Shown: piece by piece, positions 6,710-7,639 of the stretch
Position numbering within the stretch: position 1 is the first letter of the stretch
Layout: every line of letters starts with the position of its first letter
Origin: Thermoproteota archaeon
Lineage (GTDB): Archaea > Thermoproteota > Methanomethylicia > Methanomethylicales > B66-G16
Length of the DNA: 7,639 nucleotides
NCBI GenBank assembly: GCA_003649085.1
Contig: QMQV01000067.1
Span: forward strand, 1-7,639
Reading direction: 5' to 3'
Translations under genes and position numbers: made by a program
Notes under the pieces: generated by a model
The model's database searches: none
Told to the model about the DNA's origin: nothing
The model's input: the letters and a program-made list of their open reading frames with translations, nothing else

Positions 6710-6996
6710 TGTTTTGGTTTCGGTGCGTTTACCTCCATGCCATACTTCTCTAGGATAGCCTTGGCTCTTCTCCAGGCTTCCCTTTCCACGTATTCCATAA
6801 GCTCTTGAATGCTTTGGAATTCGCATCTCATACCACAACCTTAATCCTTTGAGGCTCAACGAGCTTAGCCTTGGGCAAATACGCGCCAAAACCTCCTCAA
6901 CCTTACGCTGAATCATCTGCTCTATCATCCTTTGAAAAGTTCATACCATTTGCTCATCATTCTGAGACCTTCTTCAAACCAAATTTCAGTACCCAA
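6688..6996 (-). pseudogene. Frame-broken small gene remnant antisense to tRNA 3' end
   Basis: Four short open segments follow one another on the minus strand, each in a different frame from the last, and together read like one small helical protein. They are 6996-6925 (ending MMSKWYELFKG, stop), 6928 to about 6875 (MIEQMIQRKVEEVLAR), about 6890-6828 (AYLPKAKLVEPQRIKVVV, stop) and 6831-6688 (MRCEFQSIQELMEYVERE... to a stop inside the tRNA). Two junctions are ATGA overlaps; the middle one is a plain frameshift within coding-like sequence. The last segment extends 22 bases into the tRNA. SSV-type archaeal integrases carry their attachment site near the 5' end of the gene, and the N-terminal piece left after integration reads antisense into a tRNA 3' half just as here. 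That makes an int(N) remnant possible, but no catalytic integrase region is present and the match is positional. It could also be an unrelated decayed gene. The rest of 6710-7056 holds no intact gene. Confidence 0.35.
6711..6721 (+). terminator. T-rich tract after tRNA-Leu
   Basis: GTTTTGGTTTC begins two bases after the encoded CCA. Archaeal polymerase commonly stops at such T-runs. The tract is short and broken by GG, so the call is weak. Confidence 0.3.
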
Positions 6997-7056
6997 GATT
7001 CCCCCTTAGTAACTCCTTGTAGAAAACTTCTTATTGGTTCATTCTAAACTCCTTAT

Positions 7057-7639
7057 ATGAACGCGGGTAATCATGCCGTGAGCATTACGAGCGAACAAGA
7101 GGCTTATAATCACATTCTAGAAATACAAAGAGACTACACCGCTAGAAAAGATAGAGTTCTCGATTCTCTTGCAGGAGCCATGTGGATTGTAGAGAAAATG
7201 TTCGCCCGTGCGGGTCATTTTATACTAGAATTCATTCAAAATGCAGAGGACGCTAAAGCAACTAAAGTTAAGGTAGTTCTGAAGTCCAGATCACTTGAAA
7301 TATTCAACAATGGTAATCCCTTCTCAAGGGATGATGTTGAGGCTATATGTTCTATAGGCAGGTCAAGAAAAGACCCAAGGGAGTATGTTGGTTATCTAGG
7401 TGTCGGGTTTAAAGCTGTTTTCTTAGTTTCATCAAAACCTCATATTTACTCAAAGCCTTATAGATTTAAATTCGACAGAAACTTTTGGCCAGACTCTAGG
7501 CTCGTCCCTTGGCAAATCACACCTATTTGGTTAGATAAAGTTCCTGATGAGTATAAAGAGTGGAATGTAGTGTTTTACATACCTATAGATGAGAAAGGAT
7601 ATGAGAGAATTAAAAATGAGTTAGAGAGACTTGCACCAA
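7057..7639 (+). CDS. Sacsin-like GHKL ATPase domain protein (5' part only)
   Basis: The first 194 codons of a gene cut by the window edge encode an HSP90-type ATP-binding domain of the sacsin-like (HATPase_c_3) group. Visible motifs are the N-box FILEFIQNAEDA (56-66, with Glu59, Asn62 and Asp65), the second motif EIFNNGNPFSRDDV (81-94), SIGRS (99-103) and the glycine lid motif GYLGVGFKAVFLVSS (112-126). The NNG in place of the usual DxG is common in sacsin-like members, so ATP binding is still expected. About 50 residues of helix precede the N-box. Bacterial and archaeal relatives are usually long, often carrying C-terminal domains such as DUF3883 or nuclease-like modules, and often lie in variable or defence-type regions; none of this can be checked here. 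ATG 7057 is the first start after an in-frame TAA at 7045; GTG 7078 is an alternative. No Shine-Dalgarno is seen, which suggests a leaderless transcript. Confidence 0.85.
   Translation, partial: MNAGNHAVSITSEQEAYNHILEIQRDYTARKDRVLDSLAGAMWIVEKMFARAGHFILEFIQNAEDAKATKVKVVLKSRSLEIFNNGNPFSRDDVEAICSIGRSRKDPREYVGYLGVGFKAVFLVSSKPHIYSKPYRFKFDRNFWPDSRLVPWQITPIWLDKVPDEYKEWNVVFYIPIDEKGYERIKNELERLAP

Noticed and set aside
6620..6808. Plus-strand reading frame starting within tRNA-Leu.
   Set aside because: Its first part is tRNA sequence and the rest is antisense to the remnant, with no protein features.
6608..6928. A continuous 106-codon minus-strand frame running through the whole tRNA.
   Set aside because: The part inside the tRNA (GGWDLNPRRASP...) is only the antisense of tRNA sequence. 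Just the first 20 or so codons look coding, and these are treated as part of the remnant.
6930..6965. C/D box guide RNA suggested by an AATGATGA sequence on the minus strand.
   Set aside because: No properly spaced CTGA D or D' box follows, so the required pair of boxes is missing.
1..7639. CRISPR arrays, insertion-sequence inverted repeats or long direct repeats.
   Set aside because: No regularly spaced repeats or transposase motifs were seen on reading either strand. Recurrent AAGCTTAA-type words are short and scattered through coding sequence.

Overview
The window looks like the chromosome of an archaeon, probably a PolD-bearing lineage of the TACK group or a deep relative. Both a DNA polymerase D small subunit (DP1) and an Orc1/Cdc6 initiator are present. 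Other archaeal traits are a PhoU protein with an AbrB-type N-terminus, a DUF99/endonuclease dU gene, a leucine tRNA with its CCA encoded, and frequent GTG/TTG starts with occasional strong Shine-Dalgarno sites. Sulfolobales and Thermoproteales lack PolD, so they are unlikely. I cannot fix the taxon more closely from sequence reading alone.

Layout. 14-994 (-) encodes an AbrB-PhoU regulator. It diverges from a DUF429 gene (1066-1641, +), which sits 4 bases before the DP1 gene (1646-3175, +). DP1 converges on, and overlaps by 24 bases, a two-gene minus-strand unit: orc1/cdc6 (3748-4947) followed by the endonuclease dU family gene (3152-3733). Upstream of cdc6 is a spacer of about 325 bases (4948-5272). 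It holds a cdc6 TATA candidate, one sequence resembling an origin recognition box, and a split small reading frame. A lone FAD-dependent oxidoreductase follows (5273-6589, +), then tRNA-Leu(GAG) (6622-6709, +). Beyond the tRNA lies about 350 bases without an intact gene, carrying a frame-broken minus-strand remnant that runs into the 3' end of the tRNA. The window closes inside a sacsin-like GHKL ATPase gene (7057 to the edge, +).

Functionally, 1066-4947 reads as a replication and repair neighbourhood: origin recognition, a replicative polymerase subunit with a nuclease-type fold, and two further predicted nuclease families with RNase H-like or endonuclease V-like folds. This resembles the linkage of orc1/cdc6 and DP1 near the origin known in Thermococcales, so an origin may lie in or near the spacer upstream of cdc6.

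The segment after the tRNA has a different character. It has a broken small gene reading antisense into a tRNA 3' end, then a large-family ATPase of a type often found in variable or defence-related regions. This may be the border of an old integrated element. That is inference and depends on sequence beyond the window. The sacsin-like gene is the most plausible entry point to an uncharacterised system, but only its first 194 codons are visible.
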